Shown in pieces: positions 53,036-62,862 of a DNA stretch of 64,000 nt. This stretch comes from Candidatus Poribacteria bacterium (GTDB taxonomy: Bacteria; Poribacteria; WGA-4E; WGA-3G): the NCBI GenBank assembly GCA_012267415.1, contig JAAXGN010000014.1, positions 33,240 through 97,239 of the forward strand, written 5' to 3'. The number at the start of each line of letters is the position of its first letter. Position 1 is the first letter of the stretch. The position numbers and the translations under genes were made by a program. The notes under the pieces were generated by a model. The model saw only the letters and a program-made list of their open reading frames with translations, did no database searches and was not told where the DNA came from.

Positions 53036-54073
53036 TTAAATATCAAAAAGTGTTGGATGTGTGTGTGTTGGATATCCGAAGTATTCATAAGCTGCTTCAG
53101 TCGCTACACGTCCACTCGCAGTCAGTGACAAAAAACCCTCTTTAATATAATAAGGTTCATAGACTTCTGAGATGGTTCTCTCATCTTCACTTAATGCCAC
53201 AGCTAATGCTTTTAGTCCTGCGCGTCCACTGAAGTTTTCTATGAGTGCGCGAAAGTATGCATAATCTTGTTTGGTTAAACCTTTCTCATCAATACCGAAG
53301 AATTCCAGTGCTTCCTCAACAACCTCAAGTGTAAGAATGCCACCACTCCTCACTTGTGCATAGTCTCTCACATTTTGAAGCAGTTTATTCGCAATTCGCA
53401 TTGTACCACGTGCACGTAAGGCTAAAGCATATTCCGCATCTTCATCAGTTTTTATATTCAACTTTGCACTATTTATCCGGATAGCTTGCTGTAAATCTTC
53501 TGGCATATAGTAATCAAGGTGTATATGGATACCAAGCCTTGAGCGAAAGGGGCCGGTAAGTAATCCTTCACGTGTTGTTGCGCCAACAAGTGTAAACGGG
53601 TCTATTGGAACCTGAACTACATCTGATCCGGGTCCTTGTCCGATGGGTAAGTCTAACACAAAATCTTCAAGAACAGGATAGAGTGACTCTTGTATAGGTG
53701 CTTTCATCCCATGAATTTCGTCAATAAATAGTATATCTCCTTCTTCAAGGTGTGTCAATGTAGAAGCGAGATCAAGTCGTTCCATAATAGTACCGATCGC
53801 TTGTTTGAAATTAGTACCAAATTCATTTGCAATGATTTTCGCAAGCGTGGTTTTCCCTAATCCGGGTGGACTGACAAGGAGCACATGTTCCAAGACTTTA
53901 TCCTTAGTTTTTATTTCTCCATTACTTTTCTGTTTTCTACGGCTTTTTACGGCATCAATGTGGATTCGAAGTTGCTCTTTAGCCTTATCCTGTCCGATAA
54001 ATTCGCTCAGATATTTTGGCCGCAGACTGTAGGAAAAATCATCATCAATGTCATTAATATCATAGTTATCCAT
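53036..54073 (-). CDS. ruvB: Holliday junction branch-migration ATPase RuvB
   Basis: 345 residues. Walker A SPPGLGKTTLAKI near 70, DILFIDEIHGM (Walker B), VGATTREGLLTGPFRSRLG (sensor 1 and arginine finger region) and the C-terminal winged helix (GRVATEAAYEYFG). RYLSEFIGQDKAKEQL is the typical opening. Works with RuvA and RuvC, both encoded upstream. Confidence 0.97.
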   Translation of the reverse strand: MDNYDINDIDDDFSYSLRPKYLSEFIGQDKAKEQLRIHIDAVKSRRKQKSNGEIKTKDKVLEHVLLVSPPGLGKTTLAKIIANEFGTNFKQAIGTIMERLDLASTLTHLEEGDILFIDEIHGMKAPIQESLYPVLEDFVLDLPIGQGPGSDVVQVPIDPFTLVGATTREGLLTGPFRSRLGIHIHLDYYMPEDLQQAIRINSAKLNIKTDEDAEYALALRARGTMRIANKLLQNVRDYAQVRSGGILTLEVVEEALEFFGIDEKGLTKQDYAYFRALIENFSGRAGLKALAVALSEDERTISEVYEPYYIKEGFLSLTASGRVATEAAYEYFGYPTHTHPTLFDI

Positions 54074-54150
54074 TATGTTTTCCTAACACAAGGATGTCTC
54101 AATATGTGCTACCTGAAGATAAGGAAGGTTGCTATTGGATGTTCTCTTGA

Positions 54151-54747
54151 TTAATTCCGTATATATCTGAGTGCTTCCTTTACCAGAGCATCCCTGTCTG
54201 CATCTTCACCGATAGATTCGATGGCTTTTTTTAATGCTTCTTCTGCGTCAAGTTCTGATGCTTGAAGATTCAGAAGAAGATTTATGACTGCTTGGTGCGT
54301 AGCAGCTGTTCCGACTAATTCTACCTTCTCATCCAATTTGATTTTCGCAATGTTCTTCTTCAGTTTTAGAATTATTAATTGTGCAAGTTCTTTTCCTAAG
54401 CGAGGGACGCGCATCAAAACACGGATATCTTCTTTTAAGACAGCTTGTTGAAATTGTGATGGGGATAAAACTGTAAGAATATTTTGTGCAAGTGAGGGAC
54501 CAACACGAGTTACAGTAAGTGCCATCTCGAACATCTTAAGGGCATCTTTTGATGTAAATCCGTATAATTTTATTTCATGATCTCTGTTCTGCGTGTAGTA
54601 TGTATAGAATGTTACCTCTTCGCCAATAGCAGGCAAGCGGGTTACTGTTCTTTCAGCTACATCCACGGAATATCCTATACCATTCACATCAACAACGACA
54701 CGTTTGGTATCTTTATCTGATAAAATGCCTTTTAAATATGCAATCAT
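54151..54747 (-). CDS. ruvA: Holliday junction DNA-binding protein RuvA
   Basis: 198 residues: N-terminal OB fold (MIAYLKGILSDKDTKRVVVDVNGIGY), helix-hairpin-helix motifs in the middle (VGPSLAQNILTVLSP, RVPRLGKELAQLIILKLK) and a C-terminal RuvB-contact domain. Between ruvC and ruvB with short gaps. Confidence 0.95.
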   Translation of the reverse strand: MIAYLKGILSDKDTKRVVVDVNGIGYSVDVAERTVTRLPAIGEEVTFYTYYTQNRDHEIKLYGFTSKDALKMFEMALTVTRVGPSLAQNILTVLSPSQFQQAVLKEDIRVLMRVPRLGKELAQLIILKLKKNIAKIKLDEKVELVGTAATHQAVINLLLNLQASELDAEEALKKAIESIGEDADRDALVKEALRYIRN

Positions 54748-54781
54748 AGCGTATTATACCTTTCAACAGACATTGTGAAAT

Positions 54782-55288
54782 CTAAGATCTCTGCATGAGT
54801 TTTTCCTGAATACTGCGTAATTTGTGTGAGCGTGCATGGCAGATTGTTATAGCCAATGCATCTGCAGCATGATCGGGTTTTGGAAGCTCTTTTAGTTTGA
54901 GCAGCATTTGCACCATCTTCTGAACCTGTTTTTTTGTTGCTTTTCCATATCCGACAACAGCCTGTTTAACTTGTAACGGCGTGTAGGTTGTAACGGGTGC
55001 ATCATTGCATGCAGCTGCCAATTTTACAATCCCTTTAACTTCACCCACTACATAAGCATTGCTGACATTCTTGCTAAAGAAAATATCCTCCAGAACGACT
55101 GTGTCTACGTTATATTGATGTATTAACTCTATAAGCGTATCATATATGTGTTTTAGTCGCATCTCTGATGGTGTCTTAGCATCTGTTCGAATATGTCCAA
55201 GTTGTAGATGCTTAACGTGGGATCCGTTAGATTCTACAATTCCGTAACCTGTATTCGCTATACCAGGGTCAATCCCGAGAATTATCAT
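54782..55288 (-). CDS. ruvC: Crossover junction endonuclease RuvC
   Basis: 168 residues. LGIDPGIANTGYGIV gives the first catalytic Asp, VVLEDIFF the Glu and KPDHAADALAIAI-like PDHAADALAITICHA the final Asp pair. Resolves Holliday junctions. 18 bases after yebC, 34 before ruvA. Confidence 0.96.
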   Translation of the reverse strand: MIILGIDPGIANTGYGIVESNGSHVKHLQLGHIRTDAKTPSEMRLKHIYDTLIELIHQYNVDTVVLEDIFFSKNVSNAYVVGEVKGIVKLAAACNDAPVTTYTPLQVKQAVVGYGKATKKQVQKMVQMLLKLKELPKPDHAADALAITICHARSHKLRSIQEKLMQRS

Positions 55289-55306
55289 TAGAGCCTATCC
55301 CATCTA

Positions 55307-56053
55307 TTATGCTGCTGCTTCAAGTATGTCGTCGGGGATATCAAAGTTAGCGTATACCTTTTGGACGTCATCAAGGTCATCAAGTGTTGCCATAAGCCGT
55401 ATCATGCGTTCAGCTTCTTTCCCCTCAAGTTTAACACTGTTCTTTGGTATCATGCTGATTTCTGCTAATTGGATGTCTGCTTCTGTTGCTTCTATTGCGG
55501 TGACGACTTTGTCAAACTGTTCAAATGGGGTAATTACCTCAATTGTGCTATCAGACGTGTTTAGGTCTTCAGCCCCAGCATCTGCAGCAACGAGGAAGAG
55601 TTCTTCTTCATCAATACTCTCTGCATCAACGACAATTAGTCCGCACTTATCAAACCCCCACGCAACACATCCGCGTTCTCCTATTCTGCCATCAAATTTA
55701 CCGAGTGCATGTCGTATTGCTGCGATAGCTCTATTTCGGTTATCGGTGATAACTTCAATCATCAGTGCCACACCTCCGGGACCATATCCTTCATAGACGA
55801 CTTCTTCTAAAGTTGCACCTTCAAGTTCACCTGTTCCTCGGAGGATGGCTTTCTCAATATTGTCGCTTGGAACGTTGCTGGATTTTGCTGTAGCGATAGC
55901 AGTTCGTAGACGGGGGTTCATGTCAGCATCACCACCTCCCAGTCTTGCAGCTGCGGTTATCTCTTTCACTAATTTAGAGAATAGTTTTCCACGTTTTGAG
56001 TCGTTAGCAGCTTTCTTATGTTTTATTGTAGACCATTTTGAGTGTCCTGACAT
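55307..56053 (-). CDS. yebC: YebC/PmpR-family transcriptional or translational regulator
   Basis: 248 residues from the ATG at 56053 (MSGHSKWSTIKHKKAAND), the invariant family N-terminus, with AAAGGAAA upstream; a Met at 56080 is out of family. MNPRLRTAIATAKSSNVPSDNIEKAI, then YEGYGPGGVALMIEVITDNRNR, are strongly conserved. First gene of the ruv operon, its usual place. Members act as DNA-binding regulators or on ribosome stalling. Confidence 0.95.
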   Translation of the reverse strand: MSGHSKWSTIKHKKAANDSKRGKLFSKLVKEITAAARLGGGDADMNPRLRTAIATAKSSNVPSDNIEKAILRGTGELEGATLEEVVYEGYGPGGVALMIEVITDNRNRAIAAIRHALGKFDGRIGERGCVAWGFDKCGLIVVDAESIDEEELFLVAADAGAEDLNTSDSTIEVITPFEQFDKVVTAIEATEADIQLAEISMIPKNSVKLEGKEAERMIRLMATLDDLDDVQKVYANFDIPDDILEAAA

Positions 56054-56174
56054 AATGATTTTCCTTTCACTTTTCTTCAATTCTACTACACAGAAATGGG
56101 TATCTATTAGCCTTCCTTGACTTTAAAATAGTATAGCATAACATCATATAAGATACAAATTAAATATGGAAATC

Positions 56175-56443
56175 GGGTGTGTAGAGTTTTGTTCCATAAG
56201 GTGTCAATTAAAGAAGATATATCCAGTCTAATAGTCACCTCAGTCCCGTAGGGACGATATGTTTATAGAACATGGTCGAACAAACCTCTTTAGTCCCGAC
56301 AAATGCCAAACGCGCATTTGGCGTTGATTTGGTAGGGACGATATGTTTATCTAACGTCTCTGTTCTACACATATCGTCCCTACGGGACTGAGAGGGTGGT
56401 GTTAATGTTTTTCTATAAACATATCGTCCCTACGGGACTAAAG
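56175..56443. repeat. REP cluster 2: two direct plus two inverted copies, one with insertion
   Basis: The same layout as 38112-38413. A GGGTGTGTAGAG box at 56175-56190 comes first. Units follow at 56241-56270 and 56289-56350 (plus), then 56369-56391 and 56413-56443 (minus). The second unit is split inside its palindrome by about 33 bases (AGTCCCG...GTAGGGACG) carrying a near-palindrome of CCAAACGCGCATTTGG form. Cluster plus flanks fill the 446-base gap between yebC and the outer-membrane protein gene. Confidence 0.75.
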
Positions 56444-56526
56444 ACACACTAATAACAACGAACTCCCTTGAACTGACACATATAGTGCAATAAAAATATC
56501 AAACCTACCAGGTTGAGGGTGAATGC

Positions 56527-57165
56527 TTAGTTACCAAAACGTGTGCCGATACCGATTCTCAGTGAGAATTCGTTGAGAGGATCATCTTCGTCATCAACTC
56601 TCAATAGACTGTATTGTCCTTCTAAACGCAAGACAAATGCCTATCTTATCACAAACTGATAACCAACGCCAATACCAATACTCGTAATGTCAGTATCATC
56701 AGGTGAGAAGAAACCTTCTGAATCTGTACTGAACTGCGTTAAAGATGCGCGTCCGAGCAAGTAAGGTGATGAGAGCGAATAATTGCTGAGATAAAGTATA
56801 GCACGTGCCCCGAGATGGAGGGTGGAGTAACTTTCTGTATCACTTTCACCAAAGAATTCCTCATTAACCGATGTAGAACCGTAACTGAATTCAGGACCGA
56901 TACCGAACTGCTTCACGGGATAAAACATAGCATAGAGTGCGGTTGGGGAAGCTCCAATATCAAGCAATGAACCTGATGGTACCCGCGTATAAGTCACGGT
57001 TGTATCGTCATCAGAATTCGTGGATGACATACGAGATATACCGAACAGTGTTCCGATCTCAAAATCGGTTGCGAATGCAGTGGGTGATGAAAATGCTATT
57101 AAGGTTAGACAGAATAATGCAAGAATGGACACGAATATTTTTTTGCTTAGAACAAACTTATTCAT
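56527..57165 (-). pseudogene. Outer-membrane beta-barrel protein interrupted by TAG
   Basis: From the ATG at 57165 a signal peptide (ends AFA) is followed by barrel-like alternating strands, ending GYQFVIR at TAG 56641-56643. The same frame continues AFVLRLEGQYSLLRVDD, then FSLRIGIGTRFGN to TAA 56527-56529, a natural barrel C-terminus with the terminal aromatic strand. The full product would be 212 residues; the 174-residue truncated form lacks the last strands needed for Bam recognition. AAAGGAAAC precedes the start. Function unknown. Confidence 0.75.
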
Positions 57166-57237
57166 AACTGTTTCCTTTGTTGTAGTGTGTTATAATGGAG
57201 ATGTATAGAAAAATCTCAGAGTCTGAGGATTTTGGTG

Positions 57238-57265
57238 AAAGATGTGATAAAGGTATCACATCTTT
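57238..57265. terminator. Hairpin, possible bidirectional terminator
   Basis: AAAGATGTGAT-AAAGGT-ATCACATCTTT: 11-bp perfect stem with A/T-rich ends, between the lipoprotein gene and the outer-membrane protein gene. Confidence 0.5.
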
Positions 57266-57341
57266 CTTTGATTATCAAGCAGTTTAACAGTTATCTGGAA
57301 AGGTGTCAAGAAAATGTCATTCTGATTTCAGGGATCTCCAC

Positions 57342-57893
57342 TTACTCTAACAGACGATCTTCTACATCAAATTGAATATCTGGATCACTCAGGTTTTTCA
57401 GAAGGATAGCTTCGTATCTAAAACGTTTACCGTGCTCACCAGTACCGAAATACATCGGAATTGTACTTTTCTTCTCGGTGATCTCAACAGCGATTACATC
57501 ATAGACTAACATGTCATCAACAGGATTTGGTGCTACAATCCACCAACCCCCACGCGAATGTTTGGGAACTGGATTGAAATGTATCTGTATCGAAAACCGA
57601 TCTGCAGGATCACCTACATCACGACTAACATACAGTAAGGCATCATTGTTAGAACTTGATCCAACCACACGCATCAGATATCTACCAGGTTCTAATTCAC
57701 CACTGTCTGCAATTTCGGGATAGTCGTGTTCAGCGTCAAATGGTAATGGTGGCTGGTTATCTATATCCGTGTTCTGTGAGAGTTGAAGGTAAGTCCTAAA
57801 CAGTGCTTGATCTTCAGGAGAATCGCAGCCAAGTGTGAAAAGGCAAACAGCCGTTAGCGCGATTATCAAGAACAGGAAGGCTGAATTCTTCAT
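57342..57893 (-). CDS. Putative lipoprotein
   Basis: 183 residues. A leader with hydrophobic core ends LFTLGC (lipidation Cys near residue 23). The rest is a soluble, beta-rich domain (ELEPGRYLMRVVGSSSNNDALLYVSRD, RGGWWIVAPNPVDDMLVYDVIAVEI). No recognised family. Located behind two WD40 genes on the same strand and probably displayed at the membrane. Confidence 0.65.
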   Translation of the reverse strand: MKNSAFLFLIIALTAVCLFTLGCDSPEDQALFRTYLQLSQNTDIDNQPPLPFDAEHDYPEIADSGELEPGRYLMRVVGSSSNNDALLYVSRDVGDPADRFSIQIHFNPVPKHSRGGWWIVAPNPVDDMLVYDVIAVEITEKKSTIPMYFGTGEHGKRFRYEAILLKNLSDPDIQFDVEDRLLE

Positions 57894-58034
57894 GTTAAGC
57901 TCCTTATATTTCGTCTATCAACTGACACTAGAATCTATCAACTTGTTACAGTATTGACATCATAACATCTTGCGAATTTTAACGCAACTAATTTAGATCA
58001 CTTGCTACAGAAGAGGCCGAGATTCTGACACACA

Positions 58035-58725
58035 CTACAATTTACTGATGTCCCATAGGGATATTGCACCGTTCACACTGCTGCTGATGAGTGTGTTCCC
58101 ATCGTTCGTCAGGGTCAAACCTGTTATACACCAATTGAGCGCACCGAATGCTGATCCCGTTGAGCCAGTTTCTACATCTATCATACGTAGAACACCGTGA
58201 ATATCGCCTGTTATGAGTTTTGTCCCATCACGATTAAATACGGTGAAGAATCTGCTGCGGATTGTCGGACTGATCTTCTTGATCTGTTCTCCCGTCCTGA
58301 CATCCCACAGATAGATCTCTGATAGTCCATCGGATACCGCGATTGTTTTACCATCCATACTGAAGCAGACGTCATTGACAGTTCCTCGAAGTCCAGCCAA
58401 AATATGGGTTTTCTCACCTGTGTTAACATCTATCAGTCTGACAATCTCCTCGTTATTGTAGGCAATTGCGATGGTTGTCCCATCAGGACTAAAAAGGAGT
58501 TTGGAGACGACACGGCTATTGGTCCATATTGATCTCTTCAATACTGCTGTATGCGTATTCCAAAGACGGATGAGGTGATCCTCACCTGCAGTTGCCATCT
58601 GCGATATACGCAATGTCGGTGATCCCCCCTTTACCGAGTTGGATTGGGGGGTCTTGTGCAATGCTGGTTGTTGATGTGAAAATGATGATGAGGAGTATGA
58701 TAGGTATAAGTGTATGCTTATTCAT
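58035..58725 (-). pseudogene. Small exported WD40 protein broken by a frameshift
   Basis: The ATG at 58725, with GGAGG upstream, opens a signal peptide (MNKHTLIPIILLIIIFTS..., ending SIAQ) and the first blade QLGKGGITDIAYIADGN, then hits TGA at 58582. A different frame carries the continuation ATAGEDHLIRLWNTHTA and about four further blades to 58035 (AISLWDISKL). About 2 bases, or 2 plus a multiple of 3, are missing near 58598-58603. The intact neighbour at 58805 has the same signal-plus-WD40 design. Confidence 0.8.
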
Positions 58726-58804
58726 GATTTTTTCCTCCGTTGTGCTTTCTGTTCTGGATTTCTGCATTAATGAAAACGCCACATCAGCGATAGAACGATT
58801 AACC

Positions 58805-60760
58805 TCACTTGAGTGTCTTAATCTTTCCCCAGGAGGTGTGTTGCTTGGCATTAGGTTCAACTGGAAAGGGTATTTCTGGTGGTTCGCTGGGGATGGATCC
58901 ATCTGATTGGAGGTCCCACAGCAGCACTGTGCCATCCAAACTCGCGGAAGCGAGGTGTGACCCTGTGGGACTGAAAGTGACACTCTCAACACTATCCGTA
59001 TGTCCTGTCAGTGTGCTGAGATGATTGCCCGTGTCTACATCCCAAAGCCGTACGGTTTTGTCCTTACTACCCGAAGCGATGATCTTACCATCGCGCCTAA
59101 AAGATAAGTTAAACACATTATCCGTATGTCCAATCATTGTGTGAAGAAGTTCACGACTGCTAATATCCCAAAGCCGTACGGTGTCATCCCAACTCCCCGT
59201 TGCCAGTATCTGACTATCGGGACTGAAGGTGACAGCTGGTACAACAGTTCCGTGATCATTTATTGTATAAACATTTTCACCTGTGCTGACATCCCATAGC
59301 CGAATATCGCTTAGTGCAGCCGATGCGAACATATTACCATCAGGACTAAATGAGACACTTCTGACATAAGGCCTACCAGCGGGGAACGTTTTATGGAGAC
59401 TACCCGTGCGGACGTCCCATAAAGGAACTGAATATGCACTTGTTCCGGCAGCAAGTATCTCACTATTGGGACTAAAAGACAGACTATAGACCACACCTGT
59501 ACCCACCGGTATTGTTCCAAGATGATGTCCGCTATTGACGTCCCAAAGTTTAGCTGATCTGTCGCTACTTCCCGTTGCGAGCGTGTTGCCATCTGGACTG
59601 ATTGCGACACTCAAGACCTGATTTGTATGTCCAGTGAAAGTGCGAATCGGACGACCTGTATTAACGTCCCACAAGTGCGCTGTGTTATCTCCTGTTCCAG
59701 TGGCAATCATTTCACCATCTGGACTGAAACTTAGGTCTCTGATCCAATAGGTGTGTCCAGTCAACTTTCGGATCTGTATGCCGCTGTTGGCATCCCAAAC
59801 ACGAACCGTTCGGTCATCGCTTGCAGATGCAAGTGTATCATTGTCCGGATTGAAGGATACGGACGAGACCTTATCTGTGTGTGCAGTCAATGTGCGTAAA
59901 TGTTCACCCGTGCCGACATTCCAAATCCGAACTGTATTATCCCAGCTTGCGGATGCGAGCATCCTCCTATCCTGACTGAAAGAGATACTTCTGATAGAAG
60001 CTATGTGACCTGTGAGTGTATGTAGCAGTTTGCCCGTGTCTGCGTTCCATATACGGATAGTGTTATCAATACTCGCTGATGCAACTCTCACGCCATTGGG
60101 ACTGAAGGCGACCGCTATGACAGCATCTGTATGTCCCCGCAGTTTGTGAATTTCAAGACCACTGCTGACATCCCAAAGCAGCACCGTATTATCCAAGCTT
60201 CCCGTAGCAAGCGTTTTGCTGTTATAGCTGAAAGAAACGCTGGTGACTTCGTTCCAATGTCCAAACATTGTATTAATTTCGCGACCTGTCCGTGCATCCC
60301 AGATTCGTACGGACTCATCACCACTTCCGGAAGCGACCTTTCTGCCATCAGGACTGAACGCTACGCTAAGGATACGATACTTATGACCAGTGAGTGTGTG
60401 CAGATTGCGGCCACTTCTAACATCCCAGATTCGTAATGTCTTATCAATGCTCCCGCTAACTAACTTATTACTATCACCGCTAAATGAAACACTGGTGACT
60501 CTATCCGTATGTCCTCTGAGCAGATCCAGTTCTTTTCCTATTGCTGCGTCGTAAATCCAGATACCGATGCTACTTGCAACAGCCAGAAGCCTCCCATCTG
60601 GTGAGTGAGCAACTTCGCTGACATATCCTTTACCGATACGGGTTTTGGCACCATCTGGTAACCGCATTGTTCTGTGATCCTGTGCGATGCAGAGGTGTGA
60701 AATACATATCAACGAAAAGAGACACAGAAGCACGATGAAGGTTGTTTGTTTAGTTTTCAT
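58805..60760 (-). CDS. Exported 14-repeat WD40 protein
   Basis: About 651 residues from the ATG at 60760 (GAGGAG eight bases upstream; a TTG at 60766 is less likely). A signal peptide ends CIAQ. Fourteen consecutive WD40 repeats of about 42 residues follow, ending in IRIWDVRSG, VLLWDVSSG, AHLWDVNTG and so on, enough for two seven-bladed propellers. The first blade opens MRLPDGAKTRIGKGYVSEV, shared with the sigma-WD40 gene. A Pro-rich tail follows. No enzyme domain; probably an extracytoplasmic binding scaffold. Confidence 0.88.
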   Translation of the reverse strand: MKTKQTTFIVLLCLFSLICISHLCIAQDHRTMRLPDGAKTRIGKGYVSEVAHSPDGRLLAVASSIGIWIYDAAIGKELDLLRGHTDRVTSVSFSGDSNKLVSGSIDKTLRIWDVRSGRNLHTLTGHKYRILSVAFSPDGRKVASGSGDESVRIWDARTGREINTMFGHWNEVTSVSFSYNSKTLATGSLDNTVLLWDVSSGLEIHKLRGHTDAVIAVAFSPNGVRVASASIDNTIRIWNADTGKLLHTLTGHIASIRSISFSQDRRMLASASWDNTVRIWNVGTGEHLRTLTAHTDKVSSVSFNPDNDTLASASDDRTVRVWDANSGIQIRKLTGHTYWIRDLSFSPDGEMIATGTGDNTAHLWDVNTGRPIRTFTGHTNQVLSVAISPDGNTLATGSSDRSAKLWDVNSGHHLGTIPVGTGVVYSLSFSPNSEILAAGTSAYSVPLWDVRTGSLHKTFPAGRPYVRSVSFSPDGNMFASAALSDIRLWDVSTGENVYTINDHGTVVPAVTFSPDSQILATGSWDDTVRLWDISSRELLHTMIGHTDNVFNLSFRRDGKIIASGSKDKTVRLWDVDTGNHLSTLTGHTDSVESVTFSPTGSHLASASLDGTVLLWDLQSDGSIPSEPPEIPFPVEPNAKQHTSWGKIKTLK

Positions 60761-60893
60761 GTGCAATTCTCCTCAATTAACGGGTCGTTTTCTCAATGTT
60801 TTATCGCGAGTTTGATAATTAGAAAGTCGTTCTGTACAACTCTCACAAATTATACGACTTCTCGCTTGTTTTCTCAAGGTTTTTGTTTTTCGT

Positions 60894-60922
60894 TTGACAA
60901 CTAAAAGCATATATCTTATACT
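60894..60922 (+). promoter_or_regulatory. Strong sigma-70 promoter
   Basis: TTGACA (60894-60899), 17-base spacer, TATACT (60917-60922). It points toward the ABC ATPase gene, with a leader of about 225 bases in which I see no riboswitch. Confidence 0.7.
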
Positions 60923-60965
60923 TATAGTGAAACCTAAAAATATCATGACACTTCTTGGAAAGACG

Positions 60966-60981
60966 GGCAATGAATTGCCCT
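60966..60981. repeat. Leader palindrome
   Basis: GGGCAA-TGAA-TTGCCC, a 6-bp perfect stem in the leader of the ABC ATPase transcript (386-base gap 60767-61152). Confidence 0.45.
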
Positions 60982-61152
60982 ACTACGAACGGGTATTTGT
61001 TAGCGAAAAGTGTCTATTTAATTCTAAGTTTTACTATAATCTGCAAATTAATAAGTCTATTAACCAAATAAACCCAAAATGTGACTACAGAATCAGAAAC
61101 TAAAAGACAACCGTACCGCGTATAAGAATTGAGAATTAGACTTAAGGTGTAA

Positions 61153-62742
61153 ATGGAAACAGAATACATCCTTGAACTTCAGAATGTCACCAAAACGTTT
61201 GGGTCCCTTGTTGCTGTAGATGACATTAGTTTTCAGTTACACACAGGTGAAATACATGCCATTTTAGGTGAGAATGGGGCTGGAAAGTCCACTCTTATGA
61301 ATCTCATCTACGGACTCTATCAACCCACGCATGGACAGATCTTCATCTCCGGTCAATTAAAACATCTGAAATCCCCGCGTGATGCTATTGCTAACGGAAT
61401 TGGCATGGTACATCAACATTTCATGCTGGTTGACAACCTGACCGTTGCTGAAAATATAGCACTTTACCTGTCCCACTTTTCTATAGATAAAAAAAACTCA
61501 CAGCTGCTTGAATCTGAAGCGGATCACCCATCAAAATTCAATAAAAAAGAGTCTAAAATTAGCCCCAATTTTGTTAAATGGCGTTTTAAGATGGATGAAG
61601 CGATCCAACTCACAGAAACACTCTCACAGAAATTTGACATGACCGTTGATCCACACCCACGTGTTGGTAGTCTATCTGTTGGATTGAAACAACGTGTAGA
61701 AATCTTGAAAGCACTTGCAGTTGATGCACGTATTCTTATACTTGACGAACCTACAGCGGTACTAAGTCCACAGGAGGTTAAGAACTTTTTTCAGATCTTG
61801 CACACATTACAAGAAGACAATAGAACAGTCATTTTCATTAGTCATAAAATGAAAGAGGTATTGGAAATCAGTGATAGGATAACAGTTCTAAGGCATGGAA
61901 AGAAGGTATACACCGGAAAAACAGGTGATCTCTCCGCTCAAGAACTCGCGAGAGAAATGCTTGGAGAGGAACTGTCAGATATTCATAAGAAAAAAAGTAG
62001 GGTAATTGACGAACCCGTGCTAAGTATTTCAGATCTGTCCGTTAAGGGGAGTCAGGAAGAAATCGCAGTCAACAATGTATCCATGGAAACATATCGGGGT
62101 GAAATTGTCGGAGTCGCAGGTGTTGATGGAAATGGACAGAAGGAATTTGCCGAGTCTATTATGGGTCTACAACCTATAACAGCAGGCACTGTCCAGATAT
62201 TAAGTAAACAAATAACCAGCACAAAAAACATTCGCAGAAATGGGGTCGCTTATGTTCCGGAAGATAGACGGACAACGGGTATCATCGGCACATTTTCTAT
62301 TGCAGACAACCTCATGTTAAACATCTCTCATTTTGAGCGTGTAGCACACCACGGCATAATTGATCAGAATACAAAACGCGCTGCTGCTGAAAATATGATC
62401 AAGACTTACGACATACGACCACCAAACCCGAATCTATCCGTATCAGCACTGTCGGGTGGAAACCAACAGAAGGTCGTTATTGCAAGAGAACTGTCAACGG
62501 AACCAGAACTACTCGTTGCTGTTAATCCAACGCGTGGATTAGATATCAGTGCTGCCCAATTTGTACATCAAGCACTGCTTGAACAACGTGATAATGAGAA
62601 ATCAGTACTATTGATCTCAACCGAGTTAGAGGAAGTGCTGCAATTGAGTGATCGATTGTTTGTCATGTCAAGAGGAAACCTAATTGAAGCCACAGATTAT
62701 AGAGACAGTATAGAAGCAATCGGATTGCTAATGATGGGTTAG
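61153..62742 (+). CDS. ABC importer ATPase, sugar/nucleoside (RbsA/YufO-like) type
   Basis: 529 residues with two ATPase halves. The first has Walker A GENGAGKST near residue 37, signature LSVGLKQRVEIL and Walker B LILDEPTAVLSPQE. The second has a degenerate Walker A (GVDGNGQKEFAE), LSGGNQQKVVIAREL and VAVNPTRGLDISA. This pairing is typical of BmpA/NupO-type nucleoside or simple-sugar importers. The two permease genes that normally follow are replaced here by a tnpB element 120 bases downstream, so partners lie elsewhere or were separated. The promoter at 60894 probably drives it. Confidence 0.9.
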   Translation: METEYILELQNVTKTFGSLVAVDDISFQLHTGEIHAILGENGAGKSTLMNLIYGLYQPTHGQIFISGQLKHLKSPRDAIANGIGMVHQHFMLVDNLTVAENIALYLSHFSIDKKNSQLLESEADHPSKFNKKESKISPNFVKWRFKMDEAIQLTETLSQKFDMTVDPHPRVGSLSVGLKQRVEILKALAVDARILILDEPTAVLSPQEVKNFFQILHTLQEDNRTVIFISHKMKEVLEISDRITVLRHGKKVYTGKTGDLSAQELAREMLGEELSDIHKKKSRVIDEPVLSISDLSVKGSQEEIAVNNVSMETYRGEIVGVAGVDGNGQKEFAESIMGLQPITAGTVQILSKQITSTKNIRRNGVAYVPEDRRTTGIIGTFSIADNLMLNISHFERVAHHGIIDQNTKRAAAENMIKTYDIRPPNPNLSVSALSGGNQQKVVIARELSTEPELLVAVNPTRGLDISAAQFVHQALLEQRDNEKSVLLISTELEEVLQLSDRLFVMSRGNLIEATDYRDSIEAIGLLMMG

Positions 62743-62862
62743 TAACTGCACGCTAAAATAGTATGGAAAATCTAATAGAAATTGTATTAGGTGCAAAGGA
62801 TATATAATATCCGACAATCGCTTATGCCAGAGTCTCAAGTCGTGATCAGAAGGAGTTGAATT

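Noticed and set aside
60923..61152. Riboswitch in the 230-base leader of the ABC ATPase
   Set aside because: Only one small palindrome is visible; no conserved aptamer features such as purine-riboswitch loops could be found.
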